64,000 nucleotides of DNA from Cinclus cinclus (lineage: Eukaryota; Chordata; Aves; Passeriformes; Cinclidae). Position 1 is the first letter of the stretch, and every line of letters begins with the position of its first letter. Below the pieces are notes generated by a model, which saw nothing but the letters and a program-made list of their open reading frames with translations, was not told the DNA's origin and did not search any database. The stretch covers positions 1 through 64,000 of the forward strand of contig NC_085080.1 in assembly GCF_963662255.1 (NCBI RefSeq), read 5' to 3'. The position numbers and the translations under genes were made by a program. This document shows, piece after piece, positions 1 through 10,587 of the stretch.

Positions 1-539
1 CATCCTTAAGTGAGTCCTATTAGTTTCTAAAAGGGCCTAAGGGATAATAGGGAACAGTAGTACTAGTTTGGCCTATAATTAAGTTAAACTTCTTCATAAT
101 ACGTTTTATGGGGCCTATGTTTTTGATTTGTGCTGAGAACAGGTGAAACACTAATCTTAGAGAAATTAGGATTCTAGTTAAAAGTTAGAAGAAACTGGGG
201 TTGAGATAGTTATCTGAAACATAAATAATTAATTGCCTGTCATTTTATGTTTGTTCAGCTGTGCTTGCCATGGGAAAAGATGAAACTAGTAAGTAGATCC
301 AAAGAAACATGAACAATTGCAACCAGAAACTTATTAAAGTCACGAAGGGAGGAAAATTGGATTTCTCCCAGAAGTCCTTTGTATTGTCATCGATAGAAAA
401 GGTTGAGAGTTTAGGGTGAGGAAGACTCGCCTTACTTCCTCTTTTTAAGACCCCTCCCCACAAAAATGACGCCAGACTTAATTTAAGAAGCCAACCATGC
501 ATACTTAATAGCCATTCAAGCTAATTACCATAGGAAGCA

Positions 540-714
540 GAGAGGTGCTGGTATTATGAATATGTAACTGTTTGAAGCTTTTGTCAATAAATAGACTCTG
601 TGATCACTTGTAATTTCACAGTGCATATTAAAGGGCTACCTCCTGCTGCTGCCCAGTGCTGAATAAACATACACCTTCTAACTTTAAATTGTTAGAGAGT
701 CTTTTGTCCATCAC
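540..714 (+). repeat. LTR-like 3' end, unclassified
   Basis: An AATAAA signal at about 662 is followed by a U5-like tail that reads like the end of an avian LTR. I cannot place its start, and no target duplication was found. The sequence from 1 to 540 holds no gene I recognise and may be the rest of the same element. Confidence 0.3.
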
Positions 715-835
715 AGCTGAGTATCAGTATTAAAGCAATACTCATATTTTGGTAAATCACAGGGTTTATAGCATGGGGATATTTTAGTTCAAGCCCCCTC
801 ATTATTAGGGTCAGAATCTGAATACCAAGGACAAA

Positions 836-837
<2 letters not shown>

Positions 838-873
<36 letters not shown>
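838..873 (+). repeat. poly(A) tract
   Basis: A run of more than 30 A is seen directly. It may be the tail of a retroposed element or a simple-sequence expansion. Confidence 0.8.
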
Positions 874-875
<2 letters not shown>

Positions 876-1494
876 AAAAATTAGATTGCACACCACATTT
901 TCAAGGTCCAAAGGATTATTTTTCAGATTTAACCCTGAGTTTTTCAGGCACTAGCACTATTTATATGATGAAATCCTTACAAAGAGGATACATTTTAAAT
1001 CACCCAAACAAGTATTTGGGAGAACAAAGAGTCAATTTAATGTCCAAACCTACATTTTTAGACTACAAAATTGCTATCCTTTGCTAAATTTCTGAAAAGC
1101 AATTAATAATTGACAAGGTTTATGCTTTTAGAGTTCAAAGACACGTTTAGAGGGTCCAAAGCCTCATTTGTGAGTCCAAAAGCTAATTTTTGGCCCCAAA
1201 CATTCCTTTTTAGTTTTCCAAAGCCTCAGTGTTGGGGACCAAAGCCCATCTTTAGAATTCAGTCTTCAATTTGGCCATCTCCAATCCTTCTTTTAAGACT
1301 CCAACGACCCATTTCTTCACACACTTATGAGCAAAGTAATTCCTGAGAGACAGATAACACAAGATGAATGTCCATCTTCAGAAAGGCACCTCTTTCTAGC
1401 CTGGTATCTCTGTCCCTGCAAGTTAAACCCTCTCAGCTTATTGCACCAAAAACTTGTGACAATTTCTGAAGAATGTTTTACCTGCACTAAAATG
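874..1494. other. no gene; degenerate short tandem repeat
   Basis: No coding signal was seen. Between about 900 and 1320 a phrase close to TTTTAGAGTCCAAAGCC recurs roughly every 30-40 bases in decayed form, as in an old minisatellite. Confidence 0.45.
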
Positions 1495-2312
1495 TCCTAG
1501 GCTTGTTAGGAGCAGTTGGAACAGTTGGATGAATGGGCAGAGTCCAAGAAAATGACATTTAGTAACTCCAAGTGCCAAGTCCTGCATTTTGGCCACAAAA
1601 GCCCCCTGTAATGCTATAGGCTGGGGACAGTGTGGCTGGACAGTGCCCACGCAGAAAGGGACCTGGGGGTACTGGTCGACGGCTGACTGAACATGAGCCA
1701 GCACTGTGCCCTGATGGCCAAGAAGGCCAACAGCATCCTGGCCTGTATCAAGAATAGTGTCACCAGCAGAACCAGGGAGGTCATTCTTCCCCTGTACTCA
1801 GTGCTGGTGAGGCTGCACCTTGAGTGCTGTGTCCAGTTCTGGGTCCCTCAGCTCAGGAAGGACATTGAGATACTTGAGGGCATCCAAAGGAGGGCAACAA
1901 GGCTGGTGAGGGTCTTGGAACACAAGTTCTGGCGAGCCGGGGCTGTTTAGCACGGAACAAAGGAGACTCAGAGGTGACCTTATTATTCTTTACAATTACC
2001 TGAAAGTTGGTTGTAGTCAGGCGGAGGTTGGTCTCTTTCTCCAGGCAACAACTGACAGAATAAGAGGACACTGTCTTAAGCTGTGCCAAGGGAAATTTAG
2101 GTTGGATATTAGGAAAAAGTTTTTACTGAAAGTGTGATAAAGTATTGGAATGGTCTGCCTGGGGAGGTGGTGGAATCACCATCCCTGGATGTGTTTAAAA
2201 AAGTCTGGATGTGGCATTCAGTGCCATGGTTTAGTTGAGGTGTTAGGGCATGTGTTGGACTTAATGGTCTTGGAGGTCTCTTCCAACCAAATCATTCTGT
2301 GATTCTGTGACA
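1495..2312 (+). mobile_element. CR1 LINE, 3' part of ORF2 and 3' UTR
   Basis: Decayed CR1 reverse transcriptase C-terminal coding sequence is readable from about 1500 to 1930 (for example DLGVLVDG and [13 protein letters not shown]). It runs into the typical CR1 3' UTR (GGAATGGTCTGCCTGGGGAG) and ends at the diagnostic ATTCTGTG repeat near 2310. The element is 5'-truncated, as most CR1 copies are, and carries stops. It lies just upstream of the first visible USP exon, in what would be an intron. Confidence 0.9.
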
Positions 2313-2431
2313 TTGTCAACCTGGCAGAAGTGAAGACTGTTCTTAGAGCTTCAAGATCTCCATTAGGTTTCCTAGTGCTAGGGATGATGTGCTAATCTGA
2401 GGAGCTTTCCTCCCTCCCTCCCTCTCTTCAG

Positions 2432-5400
2432 GTCATCGGCAAGGCTTCTGCATGATGTGCATCATGGAAGTGCACGTTAGGAAAGCCCTGTGCTCTTCAG
2501 CCAATGTCATCTGGCCTAGGGCTGTCATCAGGGACCTAAAATGTAAGTAATTTCAGGTGCTTTGATAGGTTCTCTCCCTTTCTTGTAGGTGAGAACTACT
2601 AACTTCTTTCCTAGTCATAGGAGAAGAATTTGAGCCTAACATGGCTGGAGATGCCTATGAGTTCTTACGCTGTGCTCTTGAGGTCATGCAGAGAGCTTGT
2701 CTGAGTGGAAGCAGCAGGTAAGAATAAGTAAATAACCTGTCCCATGTTCCCAAGCCCACTGGAACCCTGGATGTACTCCCATCAAGGAAAATCTATGCCC
2801 AGGGCTTTCCAAGCTAAACTTTTGGAGGATAACTCTGCCTCGCCATTCATTTCCAGTGTGGACATCTCTTCTCAAACAACTACCATAATCCATCAAATAT
2901 TTGGGGGCTTTCTGAAATCCAGAGGTAATGTTTCCATACCTATTGTTTTCCTTAGCATTGTTTTCACCCTTCCTTCTGTCTGTCTGTGATAAATGGTTGG
3001 TCCTGTAACTGGTGTAACTGGTACCAGGAGCATAAAATATAATTTAACCATCATTATTCATCATTTAACTTCCTCCTTCCCTCAGCATTTTGATTTTCTT
3101 TCCAGTCATATGCTTGAGGTGCCAAGCAATTTCTGATTCCTACAAGGCCTTCCTGCATGTCCTTTTGGATATCAAAGTAAGAGGGCTTTGTAGTTGTGCT
3201 TCAAGACATCCCAAACCCCCTGTACCTTTCCAGAGACAAAGTATTTGTCTTAAAAATGGATTCTGCAAGCACAAGGGAGCTTGGTGGTGGGTGGGAAGCA
3301 GAATGTACCTCCTTCTGCAGAGTCTATGGCACTCATCTCCGCATTCTACAGAGGAAGCTCTTGATGGCCCCAGGAAATCCTGGGACAAAAAGGAAATCCT
3401 TTCCTTTCCTTTCCTTTCCTTTCCTTTCCTTTCCTTTCCTTTCCTTTCCTTTCCTTTCCTTTCCTTTCCTTTCCTTTCCTTTTCCCTTTCCTTTTCCCTT
3501 TCCTTTTCCCTTTCCTTTTCCCTTTCCTTTTCCCTTTCCTTTTCCCTTTCCTTTTCCCTTTCCTTTTCCCTTTCCTTTTCCCTTTCCTATTCCCTTTCCT
3601 TTTCCCTTTCCTTTTCCCTTTCCTTTTCCCTTTCCTTTTCCCTTTCCTTTTCCCTTTCCTTTTCCCTTTCCTTTTCCCTTTCCTTTTCCCTTTCCTTTTC
3701 CCTTTCCTTTTTCCTTTCCTTTCCTTTCCTTTCCTTTCCTTTCCTTTCCTTTCCTTTCCTTTCCTTTCCTTTCCTTTCCTTTCCTTTCCTTTCCTTTCCT
3801 TTCCTTTCCTTTCCTTTCCTTTTTCCTTTCCTTTTTCCTTTCCTTTTTCCTTTCCTTTTTCCTTTCCTTTTTCCTTTCCTTTCCTTTTTCCTTTCCTTTC
3901 CTTTTTCCTTTCCTTTCCTGTTTCCTTTCCTTTCCTGTTTCCTTTCCTTTCCTGTTTCCTTTCCTTTCCTTTCTCCTTTCCTTTCCTTTCTCCTTTCCTT
4001 TCCTTTTTCCTTTCCTTTCCTTTCTCCTTTCCTTTCTCCTTTCCTTTCTCCTTTCCTTTCTCCTTTCTCCTTTCCTTTCCTTTCCCCTTTCCTTTCCTTG
4101 CCTTGCCTTGCCTTGCCTTGCCTTGCCTTTCCTGAAACTTTCCTTTCCTTTCCTGAAACTTTCCTGAAACTTTCCTTTCCTGAAACTTTCCTTTCCTGAA
4201 ACTTTCCTTTCCTGAAACTTTCCTGAAACTTTCCTGAAACTTTCCTTTCCTGAAACTTTCCTTTCCTGAAACTTTCCTGAAACTTTCCTTTCCTGAAACT
4301 TTCCTTTCCTGAAACTTTCCTTTCCTGAAACTTTCCTTTCCTGAAACTTTCCTGAAACTTTCCTTTCCTGAAACTTTCCTTTCCTGAAACTTTCCTGAAA
4401 CTTTCCTGAAACTTTCCTTTCCTTCCTACTGTTGGGTCTCAGCATCAGCTGCCTGGATCGTCTTGTTAAGTCCTTGGAAGTGTTCAGGCATGGGCATTTC
4501 CCACAGCTCAGTCGCTTTCCCACTTTTCCGGGCACCCTCATCCCTCTCCACAGCTCTGGAGGACTTTGTGACACCCAAGAATCTGGATGGAAAATACTGC
4601 TTCAAATGTAGCAAGTAAGATGACTTCTAACAACTTATTAGCACTTGATTCCATGTGAAGGAGCTGCATGTGATTGAGCAGAATCATCTTCTCATGGAGG
4701 TTTAAAGCCCAATGAGACACAGGTTTTTTTAATGTGACCTTATGGCATGGAATAGCCTTAAAATACTGTAAGGATATGTGACACACAAAAGCATTTCTTG
4801 CCTTGTTGGGCGAATATAGGGTGCATTTCAGCACTTGGCTCTGCTTTGTTTCAAGGTGTGAGAAGAAGGTAACTGCCTCCAAGAGAGTTACAGTCCATTG
4901 TGTGCCCAAGGTCTTCACGGTGTGCCTGGAAAGGGCTGCTGATCACACAGGCAAGAAGATCAGTAAGGTGTGTATGCAACTGCAGTGCAACTTTCTCCTT
5001 GAAGCAGGAAAGTCCCCAAAGCAGTACACTCTTTCAGAAGCTGCTCATGTTGGGGTTTTTGTGCTCTGTTATGGGGAGAGGAGAATTCCTATGAGAAGAC
5101 CATCCTGAACTCTCCTCCAACAGAGCTGCTTTTGCTGAGAACAGTTTCCTGCTATCTAAGCCATTATGTGCTAAGGGCTATTTCATGTGGTAATTGAGGA
5201 TAATTTCTGAGCTCACTTGGTCTTTCTGTAGATTGTTGAGTATCCTGAGTACTTGGATCTTTGGCCATACATGTCTGACACAGCTGGAGAACCCCTCCTC
5301 TACTCCTTATATGTTCTTGTGGTGCACAGCGGTGACACCTGTCTTGATGGACACTTCTTCTGCTACACAAAGGTAAAGAGCAACTATTCTTTTATAGAGT

Positions 5401-7193
5401 CAAGCGTACTGGGAAGACAAACTTCCTTGTCAGTGTTACAGGTATCCGAGGCTTTTGGGAGACAAGGTCTCCTTCAGGGCTGATTTGGATTTGTTTTGGT
5501 GTACTCTTTGTTCACCTACTCTCTCTCTTTGGTGTTGTGGAGAAAACTTACAGTTCCTTTCCAGAGATGGATGACTTTCTTTGCAGGCCAGTAATGGACT
5601 ATGGTACAAGATGGATGATGAGTCTGTGGATAATTGTGGCACCCACACAGTTCTCAGGCAGCAAGCCTATTTGCTGTTCTATGCTAGGTAATAACTAGGG
5701 TCATGTGTTTAGAATGTTTCCTTTTCCCGGCTTTGCAGTTTGTCTTCTCATCTTCCTGGGTGTTTCTGTTGTAGGAGACAATTCTTCCCTGCTTACTTCA
5801 GTGCTGTCACTTCTAAACTACGTCATATCAGTCCTTCTCTTGCTGGGCTTTAGGATGCTGGCCTGTGTAAGCTGCTCCTTATGTGCTCTCTGAAACTAGG
5901 TCATGTTGAGAGGACCTAAAGGGGACTCCAGGAAAGATGGAGAGGGATTCTTTATCAGGGAATGTAGTGATAAGACAAGAGGTAAAAATTTCAAAGTGAA
6001 AGAGAGATTTAGATTAGTTATTAGAAAGAAATTCTTGCCTGTAAGGATGGTGAGGCACTGGCAGAAGTTGTCTAATAGCTTCTCTAAGGTGTGGTTGCCC
6101 CATTCCTGGGAGTGTTCAAGTTCAGGCTGGATGGAGGTTGGAGCAACCTGTAGATGTTCCTGCTCATGGTAGGGGAAGGTGGAACTAGATGGTATGTAAG
6201 GAACTATCCAAATCAAACCTCTCTAGGAGTCTGTGAAGCAAAGGCTGTAGGGAGAATAGACGTGAGGACTTGTTCTGACAGGGGCAAACTTGGTGGGAAG
6301 ACCCCCATCAAATTTTCCATTGGTGACCTTGGTGAAATCTCTCTGCTGTAGAAACTACTCCAAGAAAAAGACTGAAACCCAGAGGAGCCTGCAAGGAATG
6401 CCTTAAACAGAGATCACTTTATTTTTTCTCCAGATGCTCTGATTTGAAAATGGGAAGAATGGTGGCTTCCTCTCTGACACCATCCTATGCCCATTCCTTC
6501 CTCAGTCAGTGGGAGGCCAGCAGTGAGCAAGCAGGTTCTGCAGGGACACACAGTCCACCTGGTAGGACTGTGTCAACGCACTGCCAGAGGACAACTGCCA
6601 GGAAGAGGATCCAGAGTAGATCCCTGCAGCGGGGCAATGGTCACTGCAGCTGGTTCATGAACAGCATTGGCTCCAACAACTCAACAGAAAGGAAGAGAAA
6701 GAGAACTAGTCCTCCAGATCGTGACCATGCTCTCAAGGATGGCACAGCTTCAGAGCCCTTCAACAGAAGCTGTCAGTGGGCTCCTGCACCCAGTGCTGCT
6801 TGGGTACAACATCTGATGAGACAGAAAGAGCAAAGCCTGTCCTCACAGCAGGGCTATGATCTTTGCAGATGGTTTGTGGAGATCAGAGACTACCACCAGT
6901 CAGTGAGGAGAAGGAGGAGGAGCTGGTGGAGAAGAAGTCCTCCACACTGTGACCAAGACCCAAAGGATGATACACTAGGAGGGTTCTCAAATGCTAGTTC
7001 CAAGAGGGTTAATGAACCCTGTGCTGCTTGGAATAAATCCCTGCCAAGGCAGAGAGAGCAGAGCAGATCACCTAAACGGGGCTATGATCTCCGCAGACGG
7101 TTTGTGGAGATCATAGACTACCACCAGTCAGCAAAGAGGAGGAGGAAACACTCATTTAGAACAAACAGGCAGAAAAGACAAAGCCAGAATTGA
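2432..7193 (+). CDS. USP42/USP36-like deubiquitinase, 5'-incomplete
   Basis: Nine exons of a C19-family ubiquitin hydrolase can be read: 2432-2542, 2615-2717, 2857-2924, 3106-3176, 4554-4614, 4856-4967, 5232-5372, 5587-5687 and 6434-7193, nearly all with clean AG/GT sites. In order they encode GFCMMCIMEVHV, DAYEFLRCALEVMQRAC (the QEDAHEF region), QIFGGFLKSR, a CxxC zinc pair (CFKCSKCEKK), YPEYLDLWPYM, the catalytic-His box [20 protein letters not shown], and QQAYLLFYAR. These match the fold order of USP42 and USP36, which remove ubiquitin in the nucleus. The catalytic-Cys box is not in the window; it lies upstream or is lost. Exon 4 ends in phase 0 while exon 5 needs one donated base, and about seven residues expected before ALEDFV are absent. 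Splicing as read would hit a stop quickly, so a missed or lost exon segment, or a pseudogene, is likely. The usual LKRF motif reads LERAA. The final exon is a long intact frame. Confidence 0.7.
3398..4425 (+). repeat. 1-kb polypyrimidine mosaic satellite
   Basis: Almost pure C/T over 1 kb, inside the intron between USP exons 4 and 5. It is built of successive blocks: (CTTTC)n, then a 12-mer CCTTTTCCCTTT array, (CTTTC)n again, T5-spaced variants, (CCTTG)n near 4099-4128, and an 11-mer TTTCCTGAAAC array to 4425. The long open frames across it on both strands are low-complexity artefacts. A tract like this can form triplex DNA and is prone to length errors in assembly. Confidence 0.95.
5898..6220 (+). 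mobile_element. CR1 3'-end fragment
   Basis: The CR1-type 3' region is recognisable (AGAAAGAAATTCTTGCCTGT, the GTGAGGCACTGG block, GGAACTAGATG end). It is inserted in the last intron of the USP-like gene, in the same direction, and is diverged. Confidence 0.8.
6434..7193 (+). CDS. last exon of the USP-like gene: Lys/Arg-rich C-terminal tail with triplicated repeat
   Basis: This open exon of about 252 codons starts after TTTTTTCTCCAG and joins the FYAR exon in frame (AG|A). It ends with TGA at 7191-7193. It carries three imperfect repeats of about 73-76 residues, with cores at roughly 6620-6715, 6838-6930 and 7062-7160. The last two share GYDL-R-FVEI-DYHQS followed by a run of Arg/Lys. Mammalian USP42 and USP36 also have basic, nuclear-targeting tails, but I do not know this repeat from them. 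No domain of known function is visible. Confidence 0.65.
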
Positions 7194-7199
7194 ACCCTC

Positions 7200-7420
7200 T
7201 TGTTAGCCTTGTGTGTATAATTTATAAGATGTTTCCTTCTCTGTAGGTTTTGGGGCAATTGGTGGAAATACCCACTGTTTGTGTAATGGGATTTTGAAAG
7301 CTGCATGCTTGCATGTACCCAACTGACAATCTCTTCTTTTTAAAATATGGAGTTCAAGTCACTCAAAACAACATGAACTGAATGAGACAACAGTGATTGG
7401 GACTGAAAAAGGCTGGGCCC
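7200..7420. other. 3' flank of the USP-like gene, nothing further seen
   Basis: This follows the USP stop codon and is presumed 3' UTR and flank. I found no clear AATAAA close by and no other feature. Confidence 0.4.
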
Positions 7421-7424
7421 TGAG

Positions 7425-7860
7425 GGTGCTGCTCAGTGCCACCAAGTCTATTGTGGTGCCAGGAACATACACTGTCTCCCAGGAATTAGCACTGGGATTG
7501 ATCCTGGTTAACATCTTCCTCAGCTAATGGTCTGTCTTCTGGGGCAGAGGACATGCTTAACAAATGGGCACATGACAGCAAACTGGAAGAGTGGTGCTTA
7601 GGCCAGGGGTTGTGCTGCTATCCCTGAGGGACCTGGGCAGGCTGGAGAGATAGGCTGGCAGGAACCCCTTTTAGTTCCCTTTTAGAAAGGGAGGTGGTAA
7701 AGGGTGCCGAGCACCAGCAGAGGCTACTGAGTGAGCCCATGGAGGCTCCATCCTTGGACATATTCCACAGCCCTCTGCGCATGTTCATGGACAAGTGGCT
7801 GCAGGTGCCTCTGCTGGAGAAGGGGGTGGGAAAGCCCTGATTCACCCTCCATGTGACCTT
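7425..7860 (+). mobile_element. old CR1 fragment
   Basis: A decayed CR1 body and 3' end: the blocks around GAGGGACCTGGGCAGGCTGG and CTCCATCCTTGGACATATTC align by eye with CR1. It is strongly diverged and its borders are approximate. Confidence 0.65.
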
Positions 7861-8097
7861 CCTCCCAGGCTCAAGGTGTCACAGATGCCTAAAAGAATCC
7901 AGCCAGCAGTGCTGTCCCCCTAAGGTGACCATCAACATCTCCACCAGGAAGCTGGAGCCTATGGAGCTGCTAGGCCAGGGCAGGCTCCTGGCAGGTGCAG
8001 CGGAGCAGTCATGAGTCACTGGACTCTAAAAATGCACATATGGGACCTAAAAGTAAGTATTTGGTCCCTAAAAAAGAAACTTTTATAGAATAATCAA

Positions 8098-8456
8098 ATC
8101 ACAGAATCACAGAACAATAGGATCCTAGAATCCTTCCTTCCTTTGGGTTGGAAGGAACCTTAAACATCATCTAGTTCAAACTCCCTTGTCATGAGCAGGG
8201 ACATGTTCTACTAGACCAGGTAGCTTCAAGCCCTGTCCAGCCAGGCCCTGAACACTTCCAGGGATGGGGCTGCCACAGCTACTCTCAGCAACCTGTGCCA
8301 CGGCCTCACCATCCTCTCAGGGAAGAATTTCTTCCCAAAATCTAATCTAAACCTATTTTTTGTCTGTTTGAAATCATTATTGCTTGTCCTGTCACTCTGT
8401 ACCCCTTTGTGCAATGTCACTCTCCAGGTCTCTTGGAGACCCTTTTGGGGCTAGAA
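8098..8456 (-). mobile_element. CR1 3'-end fragment, antisense
   Basis: The sequence begins with the CR1 3' tail in reverse (TCACAGAATCACAGAA), then GGTTGGAAGGAACCTTAAA and further CR1 blocks to about 8456. It is on the opposite strand to the CR1 pieces before it. Confidence 0.85.
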
Positions 8457-8469
8457 GGTACTAGAGGAC

Positions 8470-9187
8470 TGTTATAAATGTTATTCTATCTGTCCAATTT
8501 ACCAAACAACAAGAATAAATTCAGCAACGTTTTTTTTTAATAGTAGCAACTGTATAAAATCAAATATATTAAATATTCATATTTTAAAATGTACAAAAAT
8601 TGCCAGTGAGTAATTCAGTATAATTAAGGTTCATATAAACCATGAGCAAATCTGACCAGGGAAACGGGGAGGGCCCTGCCCTTCCTCACATATCAAACAA
8701 TCAAACCAAAAATCCCACTTATATACTCTATGCTAATACATATCAATACAGAACTTTCTGGAAAACTCCTCCTAGTTTTTATTCCTAAAATCTACATCAT
8801 TATGTTGTGCTGTGCATGCTCTACTAATAGTTAGAGCTCATCCTTTTGGGGGTCTTATTTCCGATGAAGGCTCTTTGTCTTCATCAGTGTCCGCTCTGTA
8901 ACCTTGCAGGCAGTGCAGGAGCACTAAGCTTACAGGTGTTGTATAAGTTCAAGTTCCATGCCTGGAGTCATGCCAGTTTGGCCCAGTCCAAGGTCAGAAT
9001 TTTTATTTCTAGATGTGGCTTATCAAACCTACATCCTTCTACTACTCCCACCTACCATCTGAGGGAGTCCATCTGCTTTTTCCTCACTATTTGCTTTCTT
9101 TGCTTTGTAACAACTGTTTTCTGTTAATACAAGTACAATTTTGACAATATAGTTATGGTTTAGTTAGCACGAATCACATTTATTGCA
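8470..9187 (-). mobile_element. LTR of family X, antisense copy
   Basis: About 718 bp, closely related to 16566-17294 and 48049-48777. The ends are TG/CA type (TGTTATAAATG on the + strand to TTATTGCA). The sequence flanking it on each side (GGAC and GTTT) does not match, so there is no target duplication. It directly abuts ERV coding sequence at 9188, without a primer-binding site, which suggests a rearranged or recombined provirus rather than a simple solo LTR. Confidence 0.75.
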
Positions 9188-9196
9188 GTTTTAATC

Positions 9197-9682
9197 ATGG
9201 ATAGACAAACTAAAGGAGTCTCTCTTCAGGAGTGGTTTGGACTTGATCCCTGGGAATTTATTGATCCAATATATCACTGGATAGAAAGAGGGAACAAACG
9301 GGTCTCTCTAGGAGGGATATACAAAACCTCTGCAGGGAGGTTGGGAGCCTTAGACTGGGAACAACCTGCGGTAGAGATTCTGGGTAATCCAGAGGGAGTG
9401 AACAGGATAGCTTGTTTTTGTGGGAGATTTGGAGCTGTCAGAGGATCAAGGGGTTGGCATCTGGCATGGCTTTTATTACAGTGTGGAGATTGTGAAATAT
9501 ATTGGTATTGTTGCTCTAGTAACCAGCAGGGTGTATGCCCCAAGTGTAAATTGAACAACTATCCTAATCAAGTCAATGTTGAACCTAAAATTCTGAAGCT
9601 AGTCTGTGAAGTCACATTGGGTGACTGTGAATTGAGGTCATGTGTGGGAATAAAACTGGCAAAGAACAGTGAAATTGTGTGA
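9197..9682 (+). CDS. ERV-associated Cys-rich pre-gag ORF, 161 aa
   Basis: An intact frame starts at ATG 9197 and ends TGA just before a Gag-like start at 9723. Cysteine pairs at residues 73/75, 96/99, 105/106 and 114/117 (CGDC, CPKC) look like a zinc-ribbon layout. I do not recognise the family. Its place directly before gag fits a leader-encoded accessory frame of an avian gamma-like ERV, but this is inference. The frame is uninterrupted among otherwise decayed ERV sequence. It could instead be a chance frame or a displaced gag segment. Confidence 0.45.
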   Translation: MDRQTKGVSLQEWFGLDPWEFIDPIYHWIERGNKRVSLGGIYKTSAGRLGALDWEQPAVEILGNPEGVNRIACFCGRFGAVRGSRGWHLAWLLLQCGDCEIYWYCCSSNQQGVCPKCKLNNYPNQVNVEPKILKLVCEVTLGDCELRSCVGIKLAKNSEIV

Positions 9683-9722
9683 GGAAAAGTTTGGGGGGAA
9701 ACAAGACAAGAAGGAAAAGATA

Positions 9723-10034
9723 ATGGGGACTGGACAAAGTAAAGAGATCCCTAAGGCCAGTCCACTAGGCTGTATTATTGCGCATTGGAAAGCCAATGCT
9801 GGACACAGGGGCGAAGAAAACAAAAGAGACCTTATTAGATTCTGTAAAAACTGGTGGCCTTTATTAAATTGGATAAGAAAGCGAAGTGGCCACCAACTGG
9901 AACTTTGGATTATAACATGCTCTTACAGCGCATGCTATTTCTTAGCAGGGAAGGGGACAGAGGTAGCATATGCAGATATGTTTTTCTCTCTTAGAAACCA
10001 CCCTGTGATAATTGATAAAAAAGATTCGTGTTAA
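9723..10034 (+). pseudogene. ERV Gag matrix fragment
   Basis: An ATG at 9723 opens a matrix-like N-terminus with a glycine at position 2 (a possible myristoylation site) and a conserved stretch near the end (EVAYADMFFSLRNHP) typical of Gag matrix in avian gamma-like ERVs. The middle looks frameshifted, and the frame ends at 10032-10034. The next LTR follows at once, so gag is cut off here. Confidence 0.65.
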
Positions 10035-10035
10035 T

Positions 10036-10569
10036 CATAAAAGCATTGGGGTTTGTATAAACCAGAATACTTAGGTCTGAAATGAAGCACGGACATTAGA
10101 TAGAGAAAAATATATATGATTAAATCATTCTGTTTAAATCCCCCTGATATGAATATTGTGGTTTTTAGTAAATTGTATTTGATACCAGTCTGTAAAACGG
10201 GGGTTTCCCACGGCCTGAAAGACTTTGCAAAATCACATTTCCTGCCTTTGTATAATCAATTGTAGCCTGAAAGATTTTGCAATACCAGATTTCATGCCTT
10301 GGTGTAATCAATCCCAACCTATCTGTTAAGACCAGACCCCCCCATGTCTACTGTCCCTTATCTACCAAGACCACATGGCTGCTTGACAAACTGTCCGGAG
10401 ACTACAAGGAAAACCATCCTATAAAAAGGAGCTGCAAACCAAGGTTTGGTGGAGTGTGGAGTGGATGGTGACCCCTCACGTTCCCCAGCACTGCTTGCTC
10501 TGTCTATGTCAAATAAAGCAATCTAAATTTTGGTAAATATTGAGACTTTGTTTCTCATGTATAATAATT
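10036..10569 (+). mobile_element. LTR of family Y (5' LTR of an internal ERV)
   Basis: A promoter-like TATAAAAAG sits at 10420-10428 and AATAAA at 10512-10517, in the order expected for U3-R-U5. A primer-binding site follows directly. The start at 10036 is a guess (first TG after the truncated Gag). It is not similar to the LTR at the 3' end of the same ERV block (13367-13881). Confidence 0.6.
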
Positions 10570-10587
10570 TGGTGCCAAAATCCAGGA
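10570..10587 (+). other. ERV primer-binding site, tRNA-Phe type
   Basis: TGGTGCCAAAATCCAGGA sits right after LTR Y. It matches the 3' end complement of tRNA-Phe except at positions explained by CpG decay, which is expected in an old methylated copy. Confidence 0.65.

Noticed and set aside
3333..4574. Long open frames (413, 369 and 323 aa) across the C/T satellite
   Set aside because: They read only KERKG/GKGK or FPFL/SLSF repeats, a result of low-complexity sequence without stops in several frames on both strands.
8470..9187. LTR X as the 5' LTR of the ERV starting at 9188
   Set aside because: Its better reading is antisense, no primer-binding site follows, and the coding start comes only 10 bases later.
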